Assembly (NCBI RefSeq): GCF_021654775.1 | Contig: NZ_AP025343.1 | Location: 4,369,501-4,433,500 of the forward strand | Length of the DNA: 64,000 nucleotides | DNA from: Paenibacillus azoreducens | GTDB taxonomy: Bacteria; Bacillota; Bacilli; Paenibacillales; Paenibacillaceae | Direction: 5' to 3' | Part shown: piece by piece, positions 52,112 through 61,876 of the stretch | Position numbering within the stretch: the first letter of the stretch is position 1 | How the letters are laid out: each line of letters opens with the position of its first letter | The notes under the pieces: generated by a model | Told to the model about the DNA's origin: nothing | What the model saw: the letters and a program-made list of their open reading frames with translations, nothing else | The model's database searches: none | Program-made: the position numbers and the translations under genes

Positions 52112-54274
52112 ATAAAGTAGGGAAACACTCTCATGGCTCCCCCTTATCGAACCGCAGGTGCCTTACTTAGGCATACAGCTCACCAACGTGATTCAACTAG
52201 AAATCAATAAGTAGTTGCTAAACGTTGTGCATATTGTATTTTACGGACACGTTCAGGCGTGTAATAGGCCTCTCCGCGTTCGCTAGCTTTCCGTTTTCTT
52301 TGGACTTGTTTCGTTTTCTGCTTGTTCTTCATGAAATCCATGTAATCATCGAGGGTGTATCCGTACTGCGCGTTGTAATATACCCAGAACGCAGGTACCA
52401 GCCTTATTCGAGCAAAGAATTCGTTGTTCCATTTCGTTTTCATTGCGTGTCCTATTCTTTGGCTTGGATACTTGTGTATCATGGCGACTCGCAGTCGTTG
52501 TCTCACATACCCGTCCATATCAAAGAGCTGGTTTTTGAATCCATTAAAGAAACAACGACTTTCCTGTCCATATCGCTTGTTTTCCTCTACGGCTTTGTAC
52601 AGGTTCAGGAAATAGTTTACCTTCCCTTGAATAATTGGATTGACACGTTCCAGCCATGCTTTCTTGTTCAACGTTAGGGTTTTCCGTGTCTTGGCCTTCA
52701 CTTTCTGCTTGAAACCTTTCCACGTGGAATCCTTGGGTTTCGCGATGAAATACGGGCCTGCCATCCTTCTTCCGCTCCCGCCAGTGTTCAAACGTGAATC
52801 CCAGAAAGTCGAAGTCATCTTTCTTGAAGTTTACCATCTTGGTTTTCTCCATGGCGACTTCCAATCCTAGCTCTGCTAATGTTTCTCGGGTGACTTCAGC
52901 CGCTTTTCGGATTTCTTCCTCCGTTTTCGCGAATAAAAGAAAATCGTCAGCGTAGCGCACGAAGCGGATACCGTGCTCCTCTAACTTCCAATCCAACTCA
53001 TTTAGATATAGGTTGGCTAGTATAGGCGAGATGACACCACCTTGCGGCGTTCCGGCATCTACTTCGTGGTATTTGCCTTCTTCCATATACCCTGCTTTTA
53101 ACCACTTCCAGATCATATCCAGTACCGTTCCATCCGCGATGTACTTCGTCAGGATCCCCATCAGTTTCTTGTGGGGAATGTTATCGAAGAAGCCGCGAAT
53201 GTCACAGTCATAAATAAAATTATGCTCTGTCTCAATGTTCCACAGGATAATCTGGACGACGAGTTTTGCCCCATAATTTGGGCGATATCCGCACGACCAA
53301 CGATGGAAAATCCTTTCCTTCACTTTGGCTGTAACACGTTTACAACGGCTTGTTGCACAATCCGGTCATCAATGTTAGGTATGCCTAGCGGTCGCATCTT
53401 CCCGTTTTTTTTGGGATATATTGTTTGCGTACGGGGGATGAAACATAGGCTTTGTCTCGGAGTTTCTGCAAGAGTCCGCTTAGATTTTCATCCAACTTCT
53501 TCTCATAGCTCTCCAAGGTTTCGCCGTCGATTCCACCCGCCCCTTTGTTTTCCTTTACCTGTAACCATACTTCATGAAGTTTTCGATCAAACAAAATTTG
53601 CCCATAAATACTGTGCCACTTTAACTTCAATTCTTGATTCAAGTCTATCGCCCACCTTTCATTGTGCCCATTCCGTTCGTTCTTACCGCAGTAACGTGAT
53701 GGTTGTCCGGCACCACATTCAAGTGTTTGTCCACGAGGTCGTTCCCCTTCCGTTCGGCAAACGTTTAGTCACCTGCCTACTTCCGTACTATGAGAACGTC
53801 TGAGTTCTCTACCATGAATACAACTTCGGCGAAGCCTTATATGGAAGCATCCTTTACAGGGAAGTAGAGAACTTCACGGGGTCATCGTATCTTCCTTCTG
53901 AACATACCCAGCACCTTCACTTGATAAGCCATCGCCCTCCGTCTGGTTCATTGGACAACGTTTTTTTCCTTAGGCTTCCCGTTATTGCCGCACAGTCGCC
54001 GACTTATCCTGCCGCTGCGTGCTTCACGCTTTCGCATTTGGGTCTGCTCATCCGTCTACGGGTCTCTCGATTTTCCGCATCTCCTTCAGACAATTACCTC
54101 GCGATGTTGTCCTAGATTAGGCTTCTCAACTCACACCAGAGTGGTTGAGGAGGGACTTTCCCCCTCTGAAAAGCATCCTTCTAAGCTCCCGGTTCGTATT
54201 TATGGTAACGTAGCCGCCACTCTTAACAGATGCTCATAGCGTTAACTCTCTAAAGTTACGACTGCCCGTCGCAC
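52112..54274 (-). mobile_element. Group II intron, intron-encoded protein decayed
   Basis: On the minus strand the intron starts with GTGCGACGGGCAG at 54274 and ends near 52112 after a domain V-like hairpin (GAGCTGTATGCC with GGC...CTGCGGTTC, 52190-52140) and a CCCTACTTTAT 3' end. Length about 2.16 kb, normal for a bacterial intron. It sits immediately downstream of a terminator hairpin (54277-54304), the usual target of class C introns. The 3' boundary is approximate to some 10 bp. Confidence 0.8.
52204..53642 (-). pseudogene. Group II intron reverse transcriptase-maturase, frameshifted
   Basis: Domains in order: RT-0 and start (MNQELKLKWHSIYGQI), KENKGAGGIDGETLESYE, the RT core with FIYDCDIRGFFDNIPHKKL, GTPQGGVISPILANLYLNELD and FVRYADDFLLF (YADD intact), then maturase region TLNKKAWLERVNPIIQGKVNYFLN and a basic C-terminus. 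No HNH endonuclease follows. At least three single-base frame changes: a short A run after YIPKK (near 53390), a break before VKERIF (near 53325), and one near 52768 at GRPYFIAKPKD. The pieces otherwise join into one roughly 480-residue protein. Confidence 0.85.
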
Positions 54275-54276
54275 AG

Positions 54277-54304
54277 CAAAAACAGCCCGCTTCAAATGCG
54301 GGCT
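54277..54304 (-). terminator. Terminator abutting the group II intron
   Basis: AGCCCGC pairs with GCGGGCT, then GTTTTTGCT, after which the intron begins. This is the characteristic insertion target of group IIC introns. Confidence 0.75.
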
Positions 54305-54596
54305 TTCAAGTATTGGCAGCAACTCATCAGATCGTGATCGTTTTCTCGATTCAAACACAGATCATAGGGTATTTAGCTTAATCATGTTTTCTTTTATCGC
54401 TTTCAACTCGGAAAAATCAAACATTTGCTTTGATTAAGTTTTCTAACCCCATATTCAATAACCAGGAAGCAGCTTTTCTTTCCCTTACTTTTGATCCTTT
54501 TTTCCTTATTGAATATCGCCGCTCTTTGCGGCCTCATCAGCGCTCCGGCGTACATCAACAATAAATACTCTCTCCCCTATCCCTTTTCCGGATAAG
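54305..54596. other. AT-rich spacer between the intron and the MFS gene
   Basis: About 290 bp right of the intron target. No gene or operator was recognised; it probably marks the right edge of the AT-rich island. Confidence 0.4.
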
Positions 54597-55874
54597 CTAG
54601 TGCTTTTCCAAAGTACGAATAGATTTGACCCGCGGAATCACAAACGCCAGCAGCACCACCAAAATGCCCAATATCATGAACATCATGCCGATGCCGCGTC
54701 CCTCGCCGATCCCAATCAATTCGCCAACAGTAGAGGCAAGCGCGCCCCCCTCCCGCAAGAGCGGGTTAAACACATGGTCCGCCAAAAAACCGGAAACGGC
54801 ATAAGCGGCCACATAACCTAGCTGCGATAAAATGCCGATGATTCCCCAAGCCCGCCCTTGGGCTTCATTCGGAATCGTTTTGCGGATCATGACGTCTGCG
54901 CTCGTATTAACAAACGGCAGCGCGGCGAAAAACAGAAATCCCGTGCCTGCGATAAAATACACATTCGTGGTGAGGCCGATCAATGAAAAGAAGACTCCCG
55001 CAACACCTAAGCCCGCGGCCAACATATAAATGTATTTGCTGTTGATGCTGAATGTACCGATGAACAGGCTGCCGATCAACATTCCCGCCGCGCTTACCGA
55101 CAGGACCGTCCCGATCGTTTGAGAATCCGTGATGGGCATCAGCATTGGCGTAAATAAAGTTTGGAGGAATCCCACATAAAAAGTAACGAGGGAAAGAATA
55201 ACAGTCAACTGCAGCACACCCTTTGCGGCAGCCAAAGTATCCCAGCCTTCTTTTAGCTCTTTGAGAAGCGATTGTCGTTTTTGTGTTTCTTGCTGAGGCG
55301 CTTTGAGATTTCTCTTCACGGCAAAAACCGTAAGCATCGTAACCAGAAAGGTCAAGATGTCTATGATCAGAACGCCCCTGATATCCATTATTCCAAGTAA
55401 AATTCCTGCGATGACCGGGGAAAGAAGATACTTGGAGGAGGCGGCAAGCTGAACAAGACCGCTGGCTTTGGCAAACTGTTCCTCTGTCAGCAAGTCCGTT
55501 ATGGTGGCTTTATATGCCGGCTCCAGCAAAGAAACAAAAATCGAGCTGAACGTAACGCCAAGATATATTTTCCAAGGAGAAGGATCGCCAACCAGCATCG
55601 ATATGAGTATGAATATAAGCCCTATTGCGGAAAACAGGTCGCCAATGATCATCATGAGCCGCCGGTCAAAGCGGTCTGCCAGCACTCCGCCGACGGGGCT
55701 CAGCAAAATGGAAGGCAGGAACGCGCAAAGGGTCAATAAAGCGACACTGGTTGCGGTATGCGTCATTTTGTAAATATGAATTCCCAGCGCAAAAGCCGTT
55801 AAGCCGCTTCCGATACTGGAGATCCATTCTCCGGTCCATAACACCAAAAACTTTCCGAACGATTTATTGCTCAC
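54597..55874 (-). CDS. MFS transporter, enterobactin/macrolide-efflux type
   Basis: 425 residues if GTG 55874 is used (GTGAGCAATAA overlaps the TetR stop by 11 bp, with AAGGAGG 12 nt upstream); ATG 55901 is the alternative. Twelve helices with the MFS loop signature GGVLADRFDRRLMMI between helices 2 and 3. The sequence resembles MefA/EntS-like exporters (GEWISSIGSGLTAFALGI, EPAYKATITDLLTEEQFAKASGLVQ). Probably exports a drug or siderophore-like compound, repressed by the overlapping TetR gene. Confidence 0.88.
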   Translation of the reverse strand: MSNKSFGKFLVLWTGEWISSIGSGLTAFALGIHIYKMTHTATSVALLTLCAFLPSILLSPVGGVLADRFDRRLMMIIGDLFSAIGLIFILISMLVGDPSPWKIYLGVTFSSIFVSLLEPAYKATITDLLTEEQFAKASGLVQLAASSKYLLSPVIAGILLGIMDIRGVLIIDILTFLVTMLTVFAVKRNLKAPQQETQKRQSLLKELKEGWDTLAAAKGVLQLTVILSLVTFYVGFLQTLFTPMLMPITDSQTIGTVLSVSAAGMLIGSLFIGTFSINSKYIYMLAAGLGVAGVFFSLIGLTTNVYFIAGTGFLFFAALPFVNTSADVMIRKTIPNEAQGRAWGIIGILSQLGYVAAYAVSGFLADHVFNPLLREGGALASTVGELIGIGEGRGIGMMFMILGILVVLLAFVIPRVKSIRTLEKH

Positions 55875-56550
55875 CTTCCCGGCCCGCCTCCTTTCCCCCA
55901 TCGCTGTCCGCAAGCTCTGGCTGCGTCTGAATTAATCGGGATACATAGGCGAAACTCCCTTTCTCCGCGCCAAGCATCATCTCCATGTTATAGATAAATG
56001 CCTCGATTTTTCGGGCATACTCCTCAGATTCCCAGCTGAATATTCCTTCATCAAACAAAAACTGCGAGGCTGCGAGCAAAATTTCCATCGATTCTTTCGG
56101 ATATGGATTCCGGAACAGCTTTTCCTTGATCCCCTGTTCGATCACCTCCGTTAAAACGGGAGTGAGCTTATGAATCGTTAATGCTAGGCTGCTCTGGTGA
56201 ATTTGCGCATTCTCCGGTTGGTGAAACTGTTCTATGAGGCGGCCCTTTCTGCCCGTGTCCGGCTTTTGCGCCATGATGATTTGAAACAGCTTTTCATGAA
56301 CCGAAAGCCCGTTATTCGAGGCAATTCGTTTCGCGGCCTCTACCCCTGCATCGATATAACGCATTACAACCGCATCCATGACCTCTTCTTTGGATTTAAA
56401 ATAATAGTAAAAGGTTCCTTTAGCGATACCGATCGCCTGCAAAATATCATTTACCGTCGTTTTGGCATAACCTTTCGTGAAAAAGAGCTGTTCTGCCGCA
56501 TCCAATATTTCATTTCTGCGCTCTTCCGGTTCTTTTAAAATCCTCGTCAT
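55864..56550 (-). CDS. TetR-family transcriptional repressor
   Basis: 228 residues. N-terminal HTH: RRNEILDAAEQLFFTKGYAKTTVNDILQAIGIAKGTFYYYFKSKEEVMDAV; the ligand-binding domain fills the rest. It is translationally coupled to the MFS gene and its own promoter carries a palindrome, so autoregulated repression of the pair is likely, relieved by the exported compound. Confidence 0.93.
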   Translation of the reverse strand: MTRILKEPEERRNEILDAAEQLFFTKGYAKTTVNDILQAIGIAKGTFYYYFKSKEEVMDAVVMRYIDAGVEAAKRIASNNGLSVHEKLFQIIMAQKPDTGRKGRLIEQFHQPENAQIHQSSLALTIHKLTPVLTEVIEQGIKEKLFRNPYPKESMEILLAASQFLFDEGIFSWESEEYARKIEAFIYNMEMMLGAEKGSFAYVSRLIQTQPELADSDGGKEAGREGEQ

Positions 56551-56565
56551 TCGGACCTCCTTTGT

Positions 56566-56618
56566 ATAGACTGACTGTCGGTCTATTATGATTATAGAGG
56601 AAGTCCAGATTTTGTCAA
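56566..56618 (-). promoter_or_regulatory. Promoter and TetR-type operator of the tetR-mfs operon
   Basis: -35 TTGACA (56613-56618), 16-bp spacer, -10 TATAAT (56591-56596). Directly downstream is ATAGAC-TGACTGTCG-GTCTAT at 56566-56586, a symmetric 21-bp site of TetR form (inner GAC/GTC also paired). Confidence 0.8.
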
Positions 56619-56641
56619 TCTTAAAAAAATGGGGTGCAATT

Positions 56642-56673
56642 AAAAAAAAGCGGCTCTTTTACGAGCCGCTTTT
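56642..56673. terminator. Bidirectional terminator
   Basis: AAGCGGCTC with GAGCCGCTT around a 6-nt loop, flanked by eight A and by TTT. It ends the decayed permease gene transcribed leftward. Confidence 0.8.
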
Positions 56674-56678
56674 GGAAT

Positions 56679-57660
56679 TCATTCGTTGCGGATCATGTCG
56701 TGCCTAAAGCGACCGGTACAGGTGCATTTTTTTCTTGATTTGTCTTTAGTACGGTAATTCCCCTTAATTCCCCACGTCATAATTGAAATTGGCAGCAAAT
56801 GCAGCACGAAGCTCCATAGATTCTGTCCAATGTATATGAGCTGCATAAACCCAGGGACCCCTGAAGGCAGGAATTGCCCAATATGTTGATAAAACGGTGC
56901 TAACAATGGGGAAGGAATAATGTTTCCCCCTGTCATTAACATTAGCGGGACAAACAGCAGGTTGAAAAAAGGCACAAAATGGCCAAACAACGCAAGGCCC
57001 ATCTGCGTGACGCAAATACTCTCTAGAAGACGCAGGATTCGAATAGCCACATTTTCCAAAAAGGCGCAGCGGGTTCAACAAAGAGATGAATGATCGATAC
57101 AATAATTAATGGGATGAATATAGAAACAAGCAGTAACAGAAGTTGGCGGCTCCAAAATATTTTCCATTTTGCATGTTTTTTCTTCAGCACTAGCGATGAA
57201 AGTCTTAAGTGAACATTCATCGTCATCGTAGCAATATATGAAATGAAGCCAAGCAAAATCGGTACCATGGTTATAGCAAAGTTTTCCTGTTGATGGGTTT
57301 TGATAATCTCTGCATGCAGAGGCGTGCTTTCTGTATGGCCTCCTATGGCTTTGGATATTCCTTCGGTGATGGAAGTAGCAGCTTTTTTCAGCCGCAGTAG
57401 ATGCAACTTGCGAGGTTCCCTGGTTAATATAACAGGTCAGCTTCGCTTGACCGGATTTGAGGCCGACCGCGAAGTTCCGGGGAATCACGCCAACCATCGA
57501 ATAGTCCCCATGCTCCATTTTTTTATTCGCTTCTTCTACGCTGTAGAGAGTCTTCGCTTGAAAAGGAACCGAACTCATGATTTTATTTTGAATGGATTGC
57601 CAGCTCTCCCGTCCTAATTGACGATGGCGATATGAAGCTTGTTAATATACTGTGTCGCAT
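56679..57660 (-). pseudogene. Decayed YhgE/Pip-type (ABC-2-like) membrane protein
   Basis: Three overlapping frames join into the C-terminal part of a YhgE/Pip-like protein: KLHIAIVN then a stop, SWQSIQNKIMSSVPFQAKTLYSVEEA, MVGVIPRNFAVGLKSG, LTCYINQGTSQVASTAAEK (to about 57400), then a frame change into ATSITEGISKAIGGH and membrane helices (57406-57060), then another into RLLESICVTQMGLALFGHF and further helices to 56679. At least two frameshifts, an internal stop and loss of the N-terminal helix and long ectodomain. An intact relative would be a membrane protein of the phage-receptor/type VII-like family. Confidence 0.75.
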
Positions 57661-57682
57661 TATAGTAACCTGTCATCCAAAC

Positions 57683-59185
57683 TTATGGTCTTTCCTCGGC
57701 AAACTTCGAGGTCAGGTATTTCACCTCGGGGTATTCGCCGCTTGGGGCGTCAAGCAAGCTTCCGCCTTTGTGCTTTAAATATTTGTCAAAGAAATCGAGC
57801 GTATATGCGTTTACGATAGCGGCCGATCTTGCCGGGCTGATTTTGCCGGTTAATTTGAACTGTTGGAAAAGCGGGGTCAAGAACTGCAAATCTGCTAAAT
57901 TGTAATGCTCTGTATTCTCGATATATAAAATTTGACCTCCATTTTTAGCCACATGTTCAAGATGTCCAACCTGGGTTTCTGCTCCTTTGATGTCCTTCTC
58001 GATCTCTTCTTTTGTGACTCCCTTCTCCTTCAACTCTTCGTCCGTATAGACATAATGTTCTCTGACTTTATTGAAAAGATCGAAACCCATTTCAGAAAAC
58101 ATGAACATAAACGGCTTCGACAAAGGCTTTTTGTCGTAAAGGTAAAGCGAACCGTCCAAATCAATCCCTGCCGTGATTCTAGGATCATAGGCCGCGTCGT
58201 ATGATGCGGCTCCGCCGAAGGAATGGCCGAACACGCCCACGCGGCCAAGATCGATTTTTCCGTTGAATTCGCTTGGAATTTCTCCGGAATTGATCCGTTC
58301 AAGCTGATCCAAGGTGAATGTAATATCGTCCGTCCATACCTTACCGACCTTGTTGCGGTATTGTTTTTCGCCGATCAAATCTTCGTCCGTTTTCATCGTC
58401 GTTGTTCGACCATCCGGAAATACGGTAGCTGACGTGCTGTAAGTATGGTCGATGGAGGCAACAATGTAGCCGTGGCTTGCGAGATTTTCCGCCTGGGATG
58501 TATGGTATATTTTCGAAGAGCTATATCCATGATTCAGAATGATTAACGGATAAGACGGGCTGAAGCCGGATATCTCGGCATTTTCGTAAGAATGGCTCGA
58601 AATGTTTTTCATGTATTCCACAAACATCGTTGGGATTCCAAACGTCTTGGACACCGGTTCTTCCTTTAAAACCTTGTCGGCATCGGAGATAAAAGGCAGC
58701 GGCTTCCCCTTCGTATTTTGTGCCGGATACCAAACTTGGACCATCAGCTCCCTTTTGCCTCCTGGCGCATCGCCGAATATTTCTTTCCTGCCTTCATCGA
58801 CGAAGTGGAAGGTTTGCGTGCCTACTTTAAGGCTGCCTGTCGGCTCCGGCAATTGGAATACCGGAAAAACATACATAAGAGCTCCGGTTAAGAGCAGCGA
58901 CGCCGTTCCTGCCGAGAAGAGGGTGATAGATAAGAAGCGCGGCATTTTCCAAGCAGCGGTTTTATCGAACAAAGCCAAGACCGAGACGGTCAGAAAAGCG
59001 ATGGTGATGCAATAAGGGAACAAAAGCTGTATTCTGTAGCCTTCTACTATCAAATGGATGATCAGCAGCAGCGTACCGGTTATGCTGGCAATAAATAACG
59101 GCATTCCATTGTTCTTTTTACAGAACATTTTTATAGCTAATAAACCTGCACTGGTTAGAAGAAGTAGAATCTCAAATAGTCTCAT
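57683..59185 (-). CDS. Membrane-attached PAF-acetylhydrolase-like serine hydrolase
   Basis: 500 residues. About four N-terminal helices (1-115) are followed by an alpha/beta hydrolase domain facing outward. Motifs: VQVWYPAQ, the oxyanion-region HGYSSSKIYH, the nucleophile elbow GHSFGGAAS (Ser), ITAGIDLDGSLY with Asp, and a late His in ENTEHYNLAD. This matches bacterial platelet-activating-factor acetylhydrolase/dienelactone-hydrolase-like proteins, which release short acyl groups from lipids or xenobiotics. Substrate unknown. It stands just downstream of the second kinase region, but transcription appears independent. Confidence 0.85.
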   Translation of the reverse strand: MRLFEILLLLTSAGLLAIKMFCKKNNGMPLFIASITGTLLLIIHLIVEGYRIQLLFPYCITIAFLTVSVLALFDKTAAWKMPRFLSITLFSAGTASLLLTGALMYVFPVFQLPEPTGSLKVGTQTFHFVDEGRKEIFGDAPGGKRELMVQVWYPAQNTKGKPLPFISDADKVLKEEPVSKTFGIPTMFVEYMKNISSHSYENAEISGFSPSYPLIILNHGYSSSKIYHTSQAENLASHGYIVASIDHTYSTSATVFPDGRTTTMKTDEDLIGEKQYRNKVGKVWTDDITFTLDQLERINSGEIPSEFNGKIDLGRVGVFGHSFGGAASYDAAYDPRITAGIDLDGSLYLYDKKPLSKPFMFMFSEMGFDLFNKVREHYVYTDEELKEKGVTKEEIEKDIKGAETQVGHLEHVAKNGGQILYIENTEHYNLADLQFLTPLFQQFKLTGKISPARSAAIVNAYTLDFFDKYLKHKGGSLLDAPSGEYPEVKYLTSKFAEERP

Positions 59186-59780
59186 CTTGAACTCTCCCGT
59201 TATGTTGTAATGTGGATTTCGGAGCTATTATTTCGCCGCGCTATAAGGCCAGACCTTATGGACCTCAAAAGCAAATCCCCGCCGGCTGCAGGAGCGCCTT
59301 TCGCAAAGATGCAGCGAATTTCATGGCGGCGGAGGAATCAAAGAATGACCCGTGCTTGTCGCTTTCGCAATATCCCTCCCTCTTTAGCGTAATGGCCTTT
59401 ACTCTGTGCCCCCGCATTCTCAATGCCCCCATCCTCCTGCCAACGATCATATCTGGCGATTATGAATGGACAGTGAATCGAATATGAACGGAAGATGAAC
59501 AGGATTAAAAAACGTTTTATTGACCTATGACGACGAAGACAGAGCGCTTTTCGCTGCGGTATTTTGCGTTGATGATGGCCTGACGGTTCCGCCATGCGGG
59601 AGTCATCCGGATTCTGGTTCATATGGTTGAAACTTTGCATTAAATGTGTTTTCCCAGGGAATTGACTTTCCCGATATCTAAAAAAGCCCCACAAAGTGGA
59701 GCCTATGCTTCGATGCTTATTCCAAATACTTTGCGGGGGCCCCAAAAAACTTATAAATTCTATAATCGTAAAAAAGCCCC
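59186..59780. other. Intergenic region, 595 bp
   Basis: No gene recognised; small ORFs in several frames give no family. It contains the short copy of hairpin repeat family 3 (59687-59738) and the terminator of the kinase operon. Confidence 0.5.
59687..59738 (+). repeat. Hairpin repeat, family 3, short copy
   Basis: 52 bp from CCCCACAAAG to TACTTTGCGGGG, forming a hairpin with CCCC(A)CAAAGT paired to ACTTTG(C)GGGG. The inner part GCCTATGCTTCGATGCTTAT is shared at about 84 percent (by eye) with 20576-20618. Confidence 0.65.
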
Positions 59781-59809
59781 TTACGGAAAATTCCGTTCAG
59801 AGGCTTTAA
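59771..59809 (-). terminator. Terminator of the second regulator/kinase operon
   Basis: AAAGCC(T)CT...ACGGAA pairs with TTCCGT...AG(G)GGCTTT and runs into TTTTTT on the minus strand. The stem covers the last codons of the kinase. Confidence 0.75.
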
Positions 59810-61202
59810 GCGTCGATACATTTTGCTTGGCAGAGCTTATAGAATTAGAACTACGCCTGCCGGGAAAAACGACTTTGAGAACGGTATCTGTACCGGGGGA
59901 GCTGCGAACGATGAAAATCCGGCCTTCGTGCAGCTCAACGATCTTCCTCACGATCGCAAGGCCAAGCCCGCTGCCCTTGGAAGATCGATTTCGCGACCGG
60001 TCCGCTTTGTAGAACCGTTCGAAAATATGGTTGACCTGATCCGGAGAGATGCCTATTCCCGTATCGGCGACCGTCACTTCGATCCCGCTCGTAGTGGAGC
60101 GTAAGCCGATACTGACCTTGCCGCCTTCGGGCGTGAATTTAATGGCGTTGCCTAGCAAATTCAACCAAACCTGATTTAATTGATCCGGATCGGCGGTAAT
60201 ATAGACTTCCGGCAGATCGAGTTCGATAGTGATGCGCTTGCCGGACCAATGCGGCTCCAGCGCCACGGCAACTTGGCGGATTTGTTCGTCGAGCGCGAAC
60301 GTCATCGGCTCGAATGGATGATGCTCTGACTCCAGAGAGGCCAGATGGAGCAAATTGTCGCTAAGCCTTGAAAGCCTTTCGCTTTCGCCCGCAATGATAT
60401 CCAGGTACCGCTCCCGTTTCTCGCCGGGGATAACGCCATCCCGCAGCGCTTTGGCGAAGCCGGCAATGGAAGTCAGCGGCGACTGCATCTCGTGGGACAC
60501 GTTGGACACGAAATCTTGACGCATTTGCTCTATTTGCTTAAGCTCCCGCACCATATGATCGAAGCTTCGCGACAGTATCCCAAGCTCGTCCTTTCGGTTC
60601 AGGTTCAGCTCGACGCCGAAGTCGCCGCGGGCCATTCGCTCCGTGGCGTCGGTCATGCTGCGAATCGGCCTGACTAGGAAGCGGGAAGCGATCAAAAAGA
60701 TGAGGCTGCCGACACCGAACATGATCAGCAGGAACGTAATTAAAATCCTTGGCAGCGAAACGTCGTTGTTGTATACCGGCATAACGAACAAGGCATACGT
60801 TTCTCTGTTCAGTTCAAAGGGACGGCCGACGATTTCCGTTTCTCCGCCGTCCGATATGACCGTTTCCCCGTTCAATACCTGCGCGGCCTCCTCTGCCGTT
60901 ACGTGAATCCCGTCCGTCGCATGTACGGCGTTAAGAACGAAGACGTCACCGCTGCGGCCGATGATGCGGATCGAGTAGTTGCGCAGGGCACGCACATTGT
61001 TGCGAAGCGATTCCTCGCCTTGATCTGCGGTGTTGGCATAAATATCGACAAGGTCATTTGCGACAGACATTGTCTCTTGATGGACCTCCTTCGCCATCTG
61101 TTTCTGAAAGATCGTCCAGGTGAACATAAAGGCGATAGTCATTCCAACGCTAACCGCAAGCAGAAAGATGAGAACCACGCGGACGTACAATGAACGTATC
61201 AT
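59781..61202 (-). CDS. Membrane sensor histidine kinase (HAMP-HisKA-HATPase)
   Basis: 473 residues; ATG overlaps the regulator stop (ATGA). TM1 (about 8-30), an extracellular PAS/Cache-like sensor (about 31-150), TM2 (about 155-178), HAMP (RFLVRPIRSMTDATERMARGDFGVELN), H-box FVSNVSHEMQSPLTSIAGF (Gln where most have Lys), N-box WLNLLGNAIKFTPEGGK, DTGIGISPDQV and SSKGSGLGLAIVRKIVELHEG. It phosphorylates the regulator encoded just upstream. No target operon is marked by sequence. Confidence 0.93.
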   Translation of the reverse strand: MIRSLYVRVVLIFLLAVSVGMTIAFMFTWTIFQKQMAKEVHQETMSVANDLVDIYANTADQGEESLRNNVRALRNYSIRIIGRSGDVFVLNAVHATDGIHVTAEEAAQVLNGETVISDGGETEIVGRPFELNRETYALFVMPVYNNDVSLPRILITFLLIMFGVGSLIFLIASRFLVRPIRSMTDATERMARGDFGVELNLNRKDELGILSRSFDHMVRELKQIEQMRQDFVSNVSHEMQSPLTSIAGFAKALRDGVIPGEKRERYLDIIAGESERLSRLSDNLLHLASLESEHHPFEPMTFALDEQIRQVAVALEPHWSGKRITIELDLPEVYITADPDQLNQVWLNLLGNAIKFTPEGGKVSIGLRSTTSGIEVTVADTGIGISPDQVNHIFERFYKADRSRNRSSKGSGLGLAIVRKIVELHEGRIFIVRSSPGTDTVLKVVFPGRRSSNSISSAKQNVSTLKASERNFP

Positions 61203-61876
61203 CCGTTCACCTCAAGGCGGTAACCGATTCCGCGCACCGTCTCGATCCGGAATTGGTCGGCATCGCTCGCGAACCGTTCACGCAGCCGTTTGATATGGAC
61301 ATCGACGGTGCGGTCATCCCCATCGTAACCGAGTCCCCATATTTGTTCGATCAGTTGACCTCTTGTGAAAATTTGCCCTGGATAGCTGGCCAGCTTGTAC
61401 AACAGCTCGAACTCCTTTAGCGGCAGCGCGAGCGGCTCGTCGCCGCGGAACACTTTATAAGCTTGCCGGTTCAAAAGCAGCTTGCCAAGCCTAATCGTCT
61501 GAGTCGACGTAATCCGGTAACGCTTCAGCAGCGCCTTGACCCGCATGACCAACTCCAACGCATCGAACGGCTTGGTCATATAATCGTCGGTTCCAAGCCG
61601 AAATCCTTTTACCTTATGCGCGGGTTCCCCTTTGGCGGAAATCATCATGAGCGGTAAATCGGGATATTCCGCGCGCAGCGCACTGCATAATTGCCAGCCG
61701 TCCATACCTGGCATCATAATATCGAGAATGACGAGATCGGCCTGCACGCTCTTAACCGCTGCCAGCGCCGCCGCGCCGTCTTCCGCATACGTCACTTCAA
61801 ATCCTTCACTCTCCAAATAAACACCGATCAACTCACAAATATGCTCGTCGTCATCCGCAACTACAATATGGGCCAT
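61199..61876 (-). CDS. OmpR/PhoB-family response regulator
   Basis: 225 residues. Receiver with ADDDEHI, LVILDIMMPGMDGWQLC, LMMISAKGE and KPFDALE; DNA-binding winged helix LPLKEFELLYKLASYP to RTVDVHIKRLRERF. First gene of the kinase operon. A 790-bp upstream region separates it from GtrA and contains repeat family 1 copy 4. Confidence 0.93.
   Translation of the reverse strand: MAHIVVADDDEHICELIGVYLESEGFEVTYAEDGAAALAAVKSVQADLVILDIMMPGMDGWQLCSALRAEYPDLPLMMISAKGEPAHKVKGFRLGTDDYMTKPFDALELVMRVKALLKRYRITSTQTIRLGKLLLNRQAYKVFRGDEPLALPLKEFELLYKLASYPGQIFTRGQLIEQIWGLGYDGDDRTVDVHIKRLRERFASDADQFRIETVRGIGYRLEVNG

Noticed and set aside
51946..52134. 63-codon N-terminal extension of the OLD-like ATPase
   Set aside because: It crosses the group II intron end, while a good GGAGG stands 8 nt before ATG 51945.
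49990..53642. Retron: reverse transcriptase beside an ATPase-TOPRIM effector
   Set aside because: The RT is a group II intron maturase (YADD, maturase domain, intron 5' end and domain V present), and no msr/msd-like ncRNA pair was seen.
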